A stretch of 64,000 nt of DNA from Gemmatimonadota bacterium (GCA_022822325.1 JAJEBW010000018.1:124001-188000); one strand, 5' to 3'. Positions 1 through 8,640 are shown, counted from the first letter of the stretch. Program-made: numbers and translations. Notes: generated by a model from the letters alone, not told the origin.

Positions 1-839
1 AGAAGATCGAACCACAGGCGGTGATTCAGCAGAATGTGACGATGTTCCCGGTGATCATTTTGCTCGACAACCGCGCCGGGCTCCTCAAGCCAGGCATGAA
101 CGCAGAGGTGGAAGTACTTGTAGATGAAAGACTTGCGACGCTAACGGTCCCCAACAACGCGGTGGTTCAGCCTCAGGAGCTCGCGCCGGCCGCCGAAGTT
201 CTGGGGCTTGATCCGCAGTCCATGGCGGTGGATCGCGCGGTGTGGGCGGCGCTGATGACCGAGGCGGCGGCCCGTTTGGGCGACGCTCCCCGGGGCGCGA
301 TGACGGGTGGCGGACCGGCTGTGGCCGGCGGTGGGGAAGCGGCGGGACGGATGGCCGAGATCCGCGCCGCGATGGAGGCCGGAGAGATCTCGCGCGATTC
401 GGCGATGGCGATCTTCGCGACGATGCGGCAGCAGCGCGGGGGCGGAGATTTTCAGCGGGACGGCCAGAGCGACGAGCGGGCGGCGGCCCCGGCGGAAGGA
501 GCGCGCACCGGCGGCGACGAGGCGGCGCCCCGATTCGGCGGCGGCAGGATGGCGGGACAGGGCGGCCGCGGATTCGGCGGCGGCATGGGCGGCATGATGG
601 CGGCCATGGGCGGGTCGACCGGCGATCAAGCCTTCCAGCCGGCGGTGGCCTTCGTTGTGGACGCGGCCGGGAACGTCGAGGCGCGTCCCGTGGTGATGGG
701 GGTCAGCGATTGGGATTACGCCGAGATTCTGGCAGGCCTCGAGGAGGGCGAAGAGCTCGCGCTGATCGGGGCGGCCCAGCTTCAGGCCCGCCAGCAGGAA
801 CGGCTTGAGCAGATGCGCGGTCGTTTCCGGCCCTTCTGA
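1..839 (+). CDS. RND/ABC efflux periplasmic adaptor subunit (MacA/HlyD type), 5' end missing
   Basis: The reading frame is open to the left edge of the window, so the N-terminus lies upstream; only about 278 C-terminal residues are visible. The first part (VTMFPVIILLDN, then RAGLLKPGMNAEVEV) is the beta-barrel segment typical of MacA/RND membrane-fusion proteins, which bridge an inner-membrane transporter and an outer-membrane channel. The C-terminal membrane-proximal strand region (FVVDAAGNVEARPVVMGVSDWDYAEI, read in two parts) is also recognisable. Between them lies an unusual insert of about 110 residues, first helical and acidic, then Gly/Met-rich and low in complexity (GGGMGGMMAAMGG). 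It ends 74 bp before a MacB-type permease on the same strand, which supports an efflux operon. The substrate cannot be told. Confidence 0.85.
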   Translation, partial: KIEPQAVIQQNVTMFPVIILLDNRAGLLKPGMNAEVEVLVDERLATLTVPNNAVVQPQELAPAAEVLGLDPQSMAVDRAVWAALMTEAAARLGDAPRGAMTGGGPAVAGGGEAAGRMAEIRAAMEAGEISRDSAMAIFATMRQQRGGGDFQRDGQSDERAAAPAEGARTGGDEAAPRFGGGRMAGQGGRGFGGGMGGMMAAMGGSTGDQAFQPAVAFVVDAAGNVEARPVVMGVSDWDYAEILAGLEEGEELALIGAAQLQARQQERLEQMRGRFRPF

Positions 840-913
840 CCCCGTCTTTCGGCCAGGCCACTGCCCGGCGAAGAGTCCTCCACCCACCGATCCTCGGGAG
901 TTGAGAAGGCCAG

Positions 914-2128
914 ATGTTCATTCTGCGTGAAATCATCTTTGTCGCACTCGCGTCGATCCGCGCCAACGCTCTGCGCTCGGGTCTCACCACCCTGGGCATC
1001 GTGATCGGCACGGCGGCGGTCATTACCATGGTCGCGCTGGGGGAGGGGGCGCAGCGTCAGGTGCAGGAACAGATCGAGACGATGGGCACCAACATCCTGA
1101 CGGTGCGGCCGGGTCAGGGCTTCTCGCGCGGGGTGGCCACCGGCAACCGGCGTCTTGAGGAGCAGGACGCCCTCGCGCTGCGCAACCAGGTCGGCAGCCT
1201 CTATGATATCGCCCCCGAGATCGAGGGGCGCTACCAGGTCACCTATGCCCGCTGGAACTCCTCGAACTCGATCGTGGGAACCTGGCCCTCCTTCTTCTCC
1301 GTCTACAGCCATGAACTCGCCTACGGCCGCTTCTTCGACGAGGGCGAGGAGCAGGGCCGGCGCAGGGTGGCGGTTCTGGGATCGAATGTGCCCGAAGATC
1401 TCGGCACCCCCGGGGGACTTCTCATTGGCCGCACGATCCAGATTCGCGGCATCCCCTTCGAGGTGATTGGAATCCTGAGGGAAAAGGGCGGCGCCATGTG
1501 GATGCAGCCCGACGACCAGATCTTCATTCCCCTCTCCACGGCGATGTACCGGGTGATGGGGGGACGCGACCGCCTGCGCTCGATCTATGTGGCCGCCGCC
1601 TCGCCGGAGGAGCTGGACCCCGCCTGGGCCGACATCGACCGCGTCATCCGTCGCGAGCACCGCATTGCGCCGACCGAAGAGGCCGACTTCAGCATTCAGC
1701 AGAGCTCCGACATCCTGGAGACCTTCAACGAGACCACGCAGACCTTCTCGCTTCTGCTCGCCGGGATCGCGGGGGTGAGCCTTCTCGTGGGCGGAATCGG
1801 AATCATGAACATCATGCTGGTGAGCGTAACCGAGAGAACGCGTGAGATCGGGGTGCGCAAGGCGTTGGGCGCCACACGGTTGACGATCCTCTCCCAGTTC
1901 CTGATCGAGGCGCTGGTCCTCTGCGTTCTGGGTGGATTGCTGGGGGTGGCCGGGGGATTCGGAAGCGCGCAACTGATTACCGAGCTCTACGGGTCGCAGA
2001 CGGCGGTGGCGCCGGAAGCGGTTGCGGTCGCGTTGGGATTCTCGGCGGCGATCGGTCTCTTCTTCGGGATCTGGCCGGCGCGACGGGCCTCGGTTCTGGA
2101 TCCGATCGAGGCGCTGCGCCACGAGTAG
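914..2128 (+). CDS. ABC transporter permease, MacB/FtsX type
   Basis: 404 residues. An N-terminal membrane helix follows a short cytoplasmic segment (residues about 20-45, ending VITMVALGEGAQ), then a MacB-type periplasmic core domain of about 210 residues. Three C-terminal helices of the FtsX domain contain the family motif NIMLVSVTERTREIGVRKALG. The protein has no ATP-binding domain, so it is a permease half needing a separate ATPase, unlike E. coli MacB where both are fused; that ATPase may lie upstream of the window. The preceding adaptor gene indicates a tripartite ABC efflux pump for macrolides, peptides, lipids or similar substrates. A purine-rich GGGAGTTGAGAAGG stretch precedes the ATG. 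Confidence 0.9.
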   Translation: MFILREIIFVALASIRANALRSGLTTLGIVIGTAAVITMVALGEGAQRQVQEQIETMGTNILTVRPGQGFSRGVATGNRRLEEQDALALRNQVGSLYDIAPEIEGRYQVTYARWNSSNSIVGTWPSFFSVYSHELAYGRFFDEGEEQGRRRVAVLGSNVPEDLGTPGGLLIGRTIQIRGIPFEVIGILREKGGAMWMQPDDQIFIPLSTAMYRVMGGRDRLRSIYVAAASPEELDPAWADIDRVIRREHRIAPTEEADFSIQQSSDILETFNETTQTFSLLLAGIAGVSLLVGGIGIMNIMLVSVTERTREIGVRKALGATRLTILSQFLIEALVLCVLGGLLGVAGGFGSAQLITELYGSQTAVAPEAVAVALGFSAAIGLFFGIWPARRASVLDPIEALRHE

Positions 2129-2315
2129 GCTGGGCTACCTGGCTGGGGCGCCGGGCGGTCCGCGATCCGGCGTGTGTTCGGCCCGGGCCGACGGGTCGCG
2201 TCGCGAATAGTGCGCCAGGTTGCCCGCGGATTCCTGCGGCCCCCAGTTGAGGTGCGCGAGCGGGGTGGCGCGAGAAGGAAGGCGGACGGGCCCGCGTGAT
2301 TGCCCGCCGGGCAGG

Positions 2316-3395
2316 CTACCCTGGCGGGTAGGCCAGTTCGATCGTTTCGCCGCGGCGAACCACCACGATTCCCACCGGAAGACGGGTCTCGGCCAGCGCG
2401 ATGCGAAGATCCAGGACGGAGCGAACCGGCTGCCCCGCGATGCCCGCAATGACGTCGCCGGCCCGAAAACCGGTCCGCGAGGCGGGGCTCCCATGCGGGA
2501 CGTCGGTCACCAGCGCGCCTTCCGCAACCCCGAGAGCCTGGCCCAACTCATCGGTGAGGTCGCGCACCAGGAGGCCGCCGAGGAGGATCCAGCGTCGTCC
2601 CTGCAACAAGGTGAGCGATCTGGGTTCAGCCCCGAAGATGGCGATCGTTTCGGGATCGCCGCCGCCACCGCCACCGACGAGCGCGGGAGCGACCTCCGCA
2701 AGTTCTTGCCGGGCGCGCTCTTCCCGGTGCACTGCCAGATCGGCCCGCTCGCGCTCGCTCGCGCTGTCGGCCCCCGTCCGCATCGTCAGGCGCAGCGTCG
2801 CCGATCCTTGCCCGGAGCGCTCCCAGCTCACGTGCACCCGGGCCTCCGCCGTGCGCAGCCGCTGGCGCGGATTCAGGGCCGCGAAAAAGACCGAATCGTC
2901 CCCGCCTCCCCCGGCCATCCGGTCGTCGTAGATCGAATCGAAGCGCTGCCAGACGCGCGACTGCACGGCGTCCATCTCCACCGAGTCGATCTCCAGCGCC
3001 CCGGGCCTGCGGTCGGCGATGATCCGGGCGCTCAACGTCGCGCCGCCCCGCACGACCGTCAGCGTCAGCGGTTCGCCGGACTCCAGCTCGGAGACCTCGC
3101 GGAGCCAGTGCTCGAAATCGACGATCGCCTCCCCGTTCAGCGCCACGATCCGGTCCCCCGGGACGACCCCGCCGCGGTGCGCCGGACCGGTCGCATGCAC
3201 ATCCCGAACCAGAATCGCGAACCGTCCCTCGGCAACCGCTCCCACATCGGCCAGGATGCCGACCCAGGCGCGCGGCGCGAAGACGAAGGCGGCGTGGTCG
3301 GCGCTCTGCCCATGGCCGGGCTCCGGGGTCCCCCACGCGAGCGAGGCGCAGGCGATGGCCGCGAGTGGACGCAGGGAAGGCGGCGCGTGGTTCAT
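2316..3395 (-). CDS. Secreted double-PDZ domain protein of the ECF sigma operon
   Basis: 359 residues from an ATG that overlaps the anti-sigma stop codon by one base (TGATG), so it is probably translated by coupling. Residues 1 to about 29 form a signal peptide ending near PGHGQS. The first PDZ domain spans about 38-115 (AWVGILADVG, GVVPGDRIVALNGEAIVDF). A second spans about 265-355 (GALVTDVPHGSPASRTGFRAGD, read in two parts, then VIAGIAGQPVRSVLDLRIAL). No protease domain or catalytic triad is present between them; the middle is charged and contains a Gly run. PDZ domains of this kind read C-terminal tails of misfolded envelope proteins in DegS/RseP-type stress sensing. As third gene after sigma and anti-sigma factors it may be a sensor or target of that pathway; this role is inferred. 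Confidence 0.8.
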   Translation of the reverse strand: MNHAPPSLRPLAAIACASLAWGTPEPGHGQSADHAAFVFAPRAWVGILADVGAVAEGRFAILVRDVHATGPAHRGGVVPGDRIVALNGEAIVDFEHWLREVSELESGEPLTLTVVRGGATLSARIIADRRPGALEIDSVEMDAVQSRVWQRFDSIYDDRMAGGGGDDSVFFAALNPRQRLRTAEARVHVSWERSGQGSATLRLTMRTGADSASERERADLAVHREERARQELAEVAPALVGGGGGGDPETIAIFGAEPRSLTLLQGRRWILLGGLLVRDLTDELGQALGVAEGALVTDVPHGSPASRTGFRAGDVIAGIAGQPVRSVLDLRIALAETRLPVGIVVVRRGETIELAYPPG

Positions 3396-4084
3396 CAGTG
3401 CCAGCCCTCCAGACTGATCTGCTGCAAGGTGTGCTGGCGTTCCCAGAGGGAGAGCATGTGAGTGGCGTTGAAGAACGCGTCCGCGGGCGATTCCTGGACC
3501 GCCGCCTCGCTTGCCGCGAGCAACGCCTCGATCCCCGCCAGGCGGGCGACCGGATCGTTGTGGGGCTGGCGCCCGTTGAGGGTGTGGAAGAGCTCCTGGT
3601 GGGCGCGGTAGGCGCTGAGCCATTCCCGCTCGGCCTCCACGACCCGGAGCCGGGCCTCCTCCAGGGTGAGGGGCTGCGAATCCGGCGAGGCGGGCGAAGC
3701 CTCCGGCGACCCCGGCGCGGTCGCGGTTTCACCGGAGTCCGCCGCCGGACCGGAAACGCCGGCCGGAGCGCGCGCGACCCAGCCGAAGGCCGTTCCCCCG
3801 ATGAAGAGCACCACCATCGCGGCCGCCTGCATCCACTTGCGCCACACCCCGACCCCGGGAAGAGGGCCCCGGATCAGGCCGCTGCCGACCAGCTCCTCCT
3901 CCAGTTGGCGCCAGCCGCCCGCCGGCGGCAGAATCGCGGGAAGATTGCCGAGCGCGCGCTTCTGGGCCCGAAGCCCTTCGAGTTCGCGCCTCATCTCCGG
4001 GTCGCGATCGAGCATTGCCTGTTCGCGCGCCGTGGGCCGCTCGTCGACCAGCCGCGCCAGATCCTCGAGTTTCAAACGCTCCAT
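3395..4084 (-). CDS. Putative membrane-anchored anti-sigma factor
   Basis: 229 residues. The start is inside the end of the sigma-factor gene (13-bp overlap) and the stop overlaps the PDZ gene start, which is typical of sigma/anti-sigma operons. The cytoplasmic N-terminus (1-80) is short and helical (DLARLVDERPTAREQAMLD) and lacks the His-Cys-Cys of zinc-binding anti-sigmas. One membrane helix lies at about 85-104. The periplasmic part has a Pro/Ala/Ser-rich linker, then a long helical region (about 135-229, EEARLRVVEAEREWLSAYRA onward) resembling Spy/CpxP-like helical sensors. Function as anti-sigma is inferred from position and topology rather than from a conserved domain. Confidence 0.75.
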   Translation of the reverse strand: MERLKLEDLARLVDERPTAREQAMLDRDPEMRRELEGLRAQKRALGNLPAILPPAGGWRQLEEELVGSGLIRGPLPGVGVWRKWMQAAAMVVLFIGGTAFGWVARAPAGVSGPAADSGETATAPGSPEASPASPDSQPLTLEEARLRVVEAEREWLSAYRAHQELFHTLNGRQPHNDPVARLAGIEALLAASEAAVQESPADAFFNATHMLSLWERQHTLQQISLEGWH

Positions 4085-4659
4085 GCTTCGACTTCCCTGC
4101 CTGTGGGTTCGAGCCCACGCAACATGCGGCGCATCTTCGCGCGAGCCTTGAAGAGCTGCGATTTGGAGGTCCCCGCGGTGACGCCCAGCGCCTGCCCGAT
4201 CTCCTCGTGCGTGTAGCCCTCCACATCGTGCAGAACCAGCACCCGCCGCATCCCGTCGGGCAACCGGTCGAGCGCCTCCTGCAGCCTGCGTTCGAGGAGC
4301 ACGTCGCCCATGCGGTGGGTTACGGGGATTTCGTCGGGGAGGGCCGTCTCGCGAGTGCGGCGATTCTTCGCCTTCCGCAACGCCTGCAGCGCCGAGTTGA
4401 CCGCGATTCGGTGCAGCCAGGTCGAAAAGCGGGCTTCCCCGCGAAAGGTGGGCAGCGCGCGGATTGCCCGGATCCACGCCTCCTGCGCGTAGTCCTCGGC
4501 CAGGTCGTCGTCGCCGGCGATCCTTCGCACCACCGCGTAGACCCGCAGGGAATAACGGTTGTACAGTGCCCGAACGGCCCGGCCGTCGCCCTCGCAGGCC
4601 CGGCGAATGAGTTGCGCTTCCATATCCGGCTTTCCGGTTGAGGGGCTCGACGGATTCAC
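4072..4659 (-). CDS. RNA polymerase sigma factor, ECF subfamily
   Basis: 195 residues from the first ATG; a second in-frame ATG at 4623 (MEAQLIRRACEGD) is equally possible. Region 2 is clear: ALYNRYSLRVYAVVRRIAGD, followed by DLAEDYAQEAWIRAI and TWLHRIAVNSALQALRK (residues about 25-100). Region 4 is also clear: LPDGMRRVLVLHDVEGYTHE and EIGQALGVTAGTSKSQLFKAR (about 130-180). The protein directs RNA polymerase to envelope-stress or similar promoters, and is held by the anti-sigma factor encoded immediately downstream. The gene is divergent from thrC, and its upstream region has a candidate ECF-type promoter that could give autoregulation. Confidence 0.95.
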   Translation of the reverse strand: MNPSSPSTGKPDMEAQLIRRACEGDGRAVRALYNRYSLRVYAVVRRIAGDDDLAEDYAQEAWIRAIRALPTFRGEARFSTWLHRIAVNSALQALRKAKNRRTRETALPDEIPVTHRMGDVLLERRLQEALDRLPDGMRRVLVLHDVEGYTHEEIGQALGVTAGTSKSQLFKARAKMRRMLRGLEPTGREVEAWSV

Positions 4660-4721
4660 GAATGGACTCCCGGTTGGCCCCGCGCGAGTCGTGGCGCATT
4701 ACCTTACCTGCGGTCCCGGCT

Positions 4722-4752
4722 TCTGACTGCCGCACCGGCAAAAAGGTTGCCC
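4722..4752 (-). promoter_or_regulatory. Candidate autoregulatory ECF-type promoter
   Basis: Read on the minus strand, GGGCAACCTTTTT (about 4740-4752) is followed, 17 bases after AACC, by GTCAGA (4722-4727). An AACC-type -35 followed by a GTC-type -10 about 16-17 bp away is a common ECF promoter pattern. It would start transcription near 4717, some 58 nt before the sigma-factor ATG. It is a pattern match only. Confidence 0.3.
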
Positions 4753-4794
4753 GTCCCTCCCGATCTCTCAAGTCTCCCATCCCCCGCAGCGGCC

Positions 4795-5994
4795 ATGTCC
4801 CCACCTCCCTCGCCCCCGCCCGGAGCGGCCTTCCTGGAGTGCACCGGCACCGGCGCCACCTTCCCCTCCGAACGACTCGCCGGACTCTCCCCCGCCGGCA
4901 AGCCCCTCTTCGCCCGCTACGATCTCGATTCCCTTCGCGGCCGCTTCACCCCGGCCGCCGTCGCCTGCCGCGTCCCCTCGCTCTGGCGCTACGAAGAGGT
5001 TCTGCCCGTGCGCGACCGCGCCTTCCGCGTCACCCTGGGGGAGGGTTTCACTCCGCTGGTCGATTCCCCCCGGCTGGCTCGCGAACTCGGGGTGGGCCGC
5101 CTCCGCATCAAGGACGAGGGACAGAATCCGACCGGATCGTTCAAGGACCGAGGGCTCTGCATGGCGGTCTCGCGCGCCTTCGAGCTGGGGGTTCGCGAAC
5201 TGGCGATTCCCTCTGCCGGCAATGCGGCCGGATCGACCGCCGCCTACGGCGCCGCCGCGGGGTTGCCGGTCCATGTGGTGGTTCCGGACGACACCCCGCT
5301 CCCGATCCTGGCCGAAATCCGCGCGCTCGGGGCCGATCTTCAGCTCCTCCGCGGCCTGATCGGCGATTGCGGCCGGGTGGTGCGCGAGCGCTGCGACCGC
5401 GACGGCTGGTGGGATCTCTCCACCCTCAAGGAGCCCTACCGCGTGGAGGGGAAGAAGACGATGGGATACGAGCTCTTCGAGCAGCTCGGGGGGCGTCTGC
5501 CGGATGCGATCGTCTATCCGACGGGCGGAGGAACCGGACTGATCGGGATGTGGAAGGCCTTCGCCGAGATGGAGGCGCTGGGGTGGATCGGGAGCGAGCG
5601 GCCGCGAATGTTCTCGGTGCAGTCGGACGGCTGCGCTCCGATGGTGCGCGCATGGGAGGCAGGATTGGAAGCGGCGCCGGTCTGGGAGGATGCGGAGACC
5701 TACGCGGCCGGGCTGCGGGTGCCGGGGGCCGTGGGCGACTTTCTGATCCTGCGCGCGATTCGGGAATCGGGCGGGGGGGCGGTGGCGGTGTCCGATCGCG
5801 AGATGGAGCGGTGGGTGGGGCGGATGGGGGCCGCGACGGGGATCTTTGCCGCGCCGGAGGGGGGAGCGACCGCCGCCGCCGTGCCGAGACTCATGGAGAT
5901 GGGACTGATCCACGGCGGCGACGAGGTGGTGCTCTTCAACACGGGGAGCGGTCTCAAATACGTCGGCATGGCGCCGGGCGGGAGCCGTGCGTAG
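4795..5994 (+). CDS. thrC: Threonine synthase
   Basis: 399 residues from ATG 4795; an upstream in-frame TTG at 4747 would add only 16 Pro/Ser-rich residues. The enzyme converts O-phospho-L-homoserine to threonine with PLP. The PLP lysine is Lys117 in NPTGSFKDRG, preceded by the family motif LGEGFTPLVDSPRL. PSAGNAAGSTAAYGAAAG is the usual substrate loop and PTGGGTGLIGMWK the phosphate-binding glycine loop. Length and order match the class II short threonine synthases of many Gram-negative phyla. The next gene starts within or just after its end, suggesting a transcriptional unit, although that gene has no evident link to threonine synthesis. Confidence 0.95.
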   Translation: MSPPPSPPPGAAFLECTGTGATFPSERLAGLSPAGKPLFARYDLDSLRGRFTPAAVACRVPSLWRYEEVLPVRDRAFRVTLGEGFTPLVDSPRLARELGVGRLRIKDEGQNPTGSFKDRGLCMAVSRAFELGVRELAIPSAGNAAGSTAAYGAAAGLPVHVVVPDDTPLPILAEIRALGADLQLLRGLIGDCGRVVRERCDRDGWWDLSTLKEPYRVEGKKTMGYELFEQLGGRLPDAIVYPTGGGTGLIGMWKAFAEMEALGWIGSERPRMFSVQSDGCAPMVRAWEAGLEAAPVWEDAETYAAGLRVPGAVGDFLILRAIRESGGGAVAVSDREMERWVGRMGAATGIFAAPEGGATAAAVPRLMEMGLIHGGDEVVLFNTGSGLKYVGMAPGGSRA

Positions 5995-6034
5995 CGACGC
6001 CGCGCCCGGGACCGGGCAGGGGGGGAGCTTGGCG

Positions 6035-6973
6035 ATGCCGCGACGGGGATGGGGATGGGTGGGGCGGGGGGGGATCGCCGTCTTGCTCCTCTGTGTGCCG
6101 GGATGCGAATTCCCCGGAGGGATGCCCGGCCGCGATTCCCCTCTTCCCTCCGAACTCCTCCTGGAGCTGATGCCCGACACGGTTCGCGAGCGGGAGTTGG
6201 GCGCGGGCGCGCGCTACCATTTTCTCTGGTCGGCGAGGGGTCCCTGGGCGATCCACCTGGTGTCGGCCGAGCTGCACCGTTGCAGCCTGGATCTGCGGGT
6301 GGTTCCGGCCGTCAGCGAAGAGGACGGAGCGCGTCGTCGCCTTCCGGTCTCCGCAATGACGCCGGAGCCTTCGTCGCGGACCCTCGCGGGGGTGAACGGC
6401 GACTTCTTCCGGCTGGACACCGGCGAACCGCTGGGGCCGGAGATCACGCGCGCCACCCGCAGGCTGGCGAGTCGCCCGGCGCTGGCATGGAATCATGGCA
6501 GGCCACCCTGGATCGGAAACCCGGTGGAGACCCACGACGGCATGGGATTCGGGCCCGACACCCTGGCCGCCAAGGGGGTCGGCGGGCATGCCCAGGTCGT
6601 GGGCGGCTACCCGGAGCTCCTGGACGAGGGCCGCGTTGCCAGCGATCTCGGGGTGCACGACCGCCCCGCCTTCGCGCTCAATCGCCATCCGCGCACCGCG
6701 ATCGGATTCGACGCCGACGCCGAACGGCTCTGGATGGTTGTGGTGGATGGGCGCCAGGAACCCTGGTCGGCGGGAATGTCGCTCATCGAGCTGGCCAATC
6801 TCTTCCTCTGGATCGGCGCGGAGGACGCGCTGAACCTGGATGGCGGCGGATCCTCGACGATGATCGTCGGGAGCGCGGTGACGAATTCCCCCTCCGACGC
6901 ACAGGGCGAGCGGCCGGTCGGAAACAGTCTGTGGCTGGTGCGCGATCCGGATGGGTGCTCGCTCCTGCAGTAA
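6035..6973 (+). CDS. Phosphodiester glycosidase family lipoprotein (NAGPA/DUF2233 domain)
   Basis: 312 residues from ATG 6035, which has a G-rich stretch (GGGGGGAGC) before it; a GTG at 5987 overlapping the thrC stop is an alternative. A lipoprotein signal is visible (GIAVLLLCVPGC, lipidated Cys at about residue 24). The rest is one NAGPA-type domain with its two signatures, AGVNGDFFRLDTGEPLG and ALNLDGGGSSTMIV, and the core strand PRTAIGFDADAERLWMVVVDG. Relatives cleave the phosphodiester linking N-acetylglucosamine-1-phosphate to a glycan or act on cell-wall phosphodiesters. The natural substrate here, probably an envelope polymer, is unknown. Confidence 0.88.
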   Translation: MPRRGWGWVGRGGIAVLLLCVPGCEFPGGMPGRDSPLPSELLLELMPDTVRERELGAGARYHFLWSARGPWAIHLVSAELHRCSLDLRVVPAVSEEDGARRRLPVSAMTPEPSSRTLAGVNGDFFRLDTGEPLGPEITRATRRLASRPALAWNHGRPPWIGNPVETHDGMGFGPDTLAAKGVGGHAQVVGGYPELLDEGRVASDLGVHDRPAFALNRHPRTAIGFDADAERLWMVVVDGRQEPWSAGMSLIELANLFLWIGAEDALNLDGGGSSTMIVGSAVTNSPSDAQGERPVGNSLWLVRDPDGCSLLQ

Positions 6974-7101
6974 GCCGCCGCGCCGCGTCCCGCCCCCCGC
7001 TTCGCTTCTACCCGTCCCGGCCACCATGCTTGTCTTCTGGCCCGCTTGTCTTCTGGCTTGTCGTCATATGATTGCCGTACTGCGACGGAGACGCCAAAAT
7101 C

Positions 7102-8379
7102 GTGAACATCGTGAACAGGAAGTCCGTCAGAACGATCCCCGCGCTGGCAATCCCTGTTTCGCTGGCTGCCACAGCCTGCGAGGCGCCCCCATCGGCACGG
7201 ACCGTCAGCGTCTTCGACAGCGCCGGGGTGCGGGTCGTCGATCTCGGTTCTGCGTCGCCGGGCCTGGTGGAGCATCGCATCCTGGCTGCCGAGCCCGACC
7301 TCTTCATTGGGAGCGGCGAGGACGACGGCGCGGCCGCGCTCTCCGAGGTACGGGACGTGGAAGTGCTGTCGCACGATCGCGTCGCAGTGATCAACGGAAG
7401 CGGAAACGATATCCTGGTGTTCGACGATGCCGGACGGCACATCGACGGATGGGGAGGGAGAGGCGACGGCCCGGGGGAGTTCCGATATCCCGACTGGCTG
7501 GCTGTCCTGCCCCCCGATTCCCTTGCGGTGGGGGACATTGGCCTGCGCCGCGTCGCCATCTTCGATGCGGCGGGTCGGCATGTCCGGAACTCGGCAACCA
7601 CAAGCGCCGCAGACCCGGTGTCCCGCCCCATTCCACCGAGACCCATGGGTCTGCTCGCGGACGGCTCGATTATCGCGGCCTCCTTCGAACAACCCGAGCC
7701 GGTGGAGGGCAGTGCGCGGCCGTCGGTCGAGATCGTGACGATTCCGGCGGCGAGAGCTGGCGTCCACCACCTGGGAACGTGGCCTGGCGACGAGCTTGCC
7801 CTTTTCGAGGAGGACGGGCTGCTGGAGATCACCCAGCCTCCGTTCGGTAGACGGCTCCACATCGCGCCCGCGCCCGACGGCGTCTGGATTGCCGACGACG
7901 ATCGATGGGAGGTGCGGAAATACTCGGCGCAGGGTGATCTGCGCATGGTTGTCCGGGCTGCCGCCCGCCCTGCGGCGGTCACCGACGAGTTGCTCGATGA
8001 GTTGATCGCCGAGAAATACAGGTACGCCGCTCAGGTTCCCCGCCTGGAGGACCTCAAGCAGGACCAGCGGCGGATTGCCCGCCATGCGACCACGCCGAGC
8101 CTGGGCATGATCGTCGGCAAGACCGACGGCGGCGTGGCCATCGGCGAGTTCCAGTCAGGCCCGGCCACTCCGCGGGTGTGGATCGCCGTGGATCCAAACG
8201 GAATCGTCAACACGATCGCGCTCCCGCCACGCCTCGATGTCAAGCGGTGGGGGCCGGACTGGGTAATCGGCGTTGTACGCGACGCGCTTGATCGCGAGGA
8301 GGTCCATCGATATCGGATCATCGATCCGGGTGCGGAAGGCTCTCATGGAACGGCGAGACCGTCCGGAAACAGCATCTGA
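7102..8379 (+). CDS. 6-bladed beta-propeller lipoprotein
   Basis: About 425 residues from GTG 7102 (GTG 7111 is equally possible). The N-terminus contains ALAIPVSLAATACEAPPS, a lipoprotein signal with Cys in an ATAC lipobox. The body has the repeat pattern of NHL-like propellers: VEVLSHDRVAVINGSGNDILVFDD (read in two parts), then GGRGDGPGEFRYPDWLAVLP, which is the hallmark GxGxGPGEF blade motif of this family, and LRRVAIFDAAGRHVR. Such proteins are surface or periplasmic and of unknown role; they are multiplied in Gemmatimonadota and Bacteroidota. Four other genes in this window look like relatives. The end abuts a stretch of broken mobile-element genes. Confidence 0.85.
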   Translation: MNIVNRKSVRTIPALAIPVSLAATACEAPPSARTVSVFDSAGVRVVDLGSASPGLVEHRILAAEPDLFIGSGEDDGAAALSEVRDVEVLSHDRVAVINGSGNDILVFDDAGRHIDGWGGRGDGPGEFRYPDWLAVLPPDSLAVGDIGLRRVAIFDAAGRHVRNSATTSAADPVSRPIPPRPMGLLADGSIIAASFEQPEPVEGSARPSVEIVTIPAARAGVHHLGTWPGDELALFEEDGLLEITQPPFGRRLHIAPAPDGVWIADDDRWEVRKYSAQGDLRMVVRAAARPAAVTDELLDELIAEKYRYAAQVPRLEDLKQDQRRIARHATTPSLGMIVGKTDGGVAIGEFQSGPATPRVWIAVDPNGIVNTIALPPRLDVKRWGPDWVIGVVRDALDREEVHRYRIIDPGAEGSHGTARPSGNSI

Positions 8380-8394
8380 GCCCTTCGCGGAGGA

Positions 8395-8640
8395 GGCGGC
8401 CTGTCGCTGCACGACGTGCTCGCTCGACGCCTGGAGAACCTCGGCGCTACGCTTCCGGGCGTTGGCGGGCTTCGATGTCCAGATCGGCGCGAGGCGCCAG
8501 TACGTCCGCGCTCGTGATCCGGTCGACCGGCTTGTCAAGCAGGGGCATGACGTGGAGGCGAAGTGTCGCGGCCCATTGCTCGGCCATCCCGCTCCCGGCC
8601 TTCCTCCGGAGAGCCGCGAAGCTTGCGGAGGGTCACCCCA
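8395..8640 (-). pseudogene. Remnant of a tyrosine recombinase/phage integrase (N-terminal core-binding region)
   Basis: On the minus strand one frame reads SFAALRRKAGSGMAEQWAAT, then LRLHVMPLLDKPVDRITSADVL. A frameshift near 8494-8497 (most simply a 2-base loss) moves the sequence to the frame reading LAPIWTSKPANARKRSAEVLQ. Together these give the core-binding signature of P4-type integrases (AAQW..TL..HV.P.L...PV..IT..DVL..L.PIW..KP..A). There is no start codon, no N-terminal arm domain and no catalytic R-H-R-Y domain, so it is a dead fragment. It lies just downstream of the convergent propeller gene and next to a transposase relic, marking an old integration site. Confidence 0.75.
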
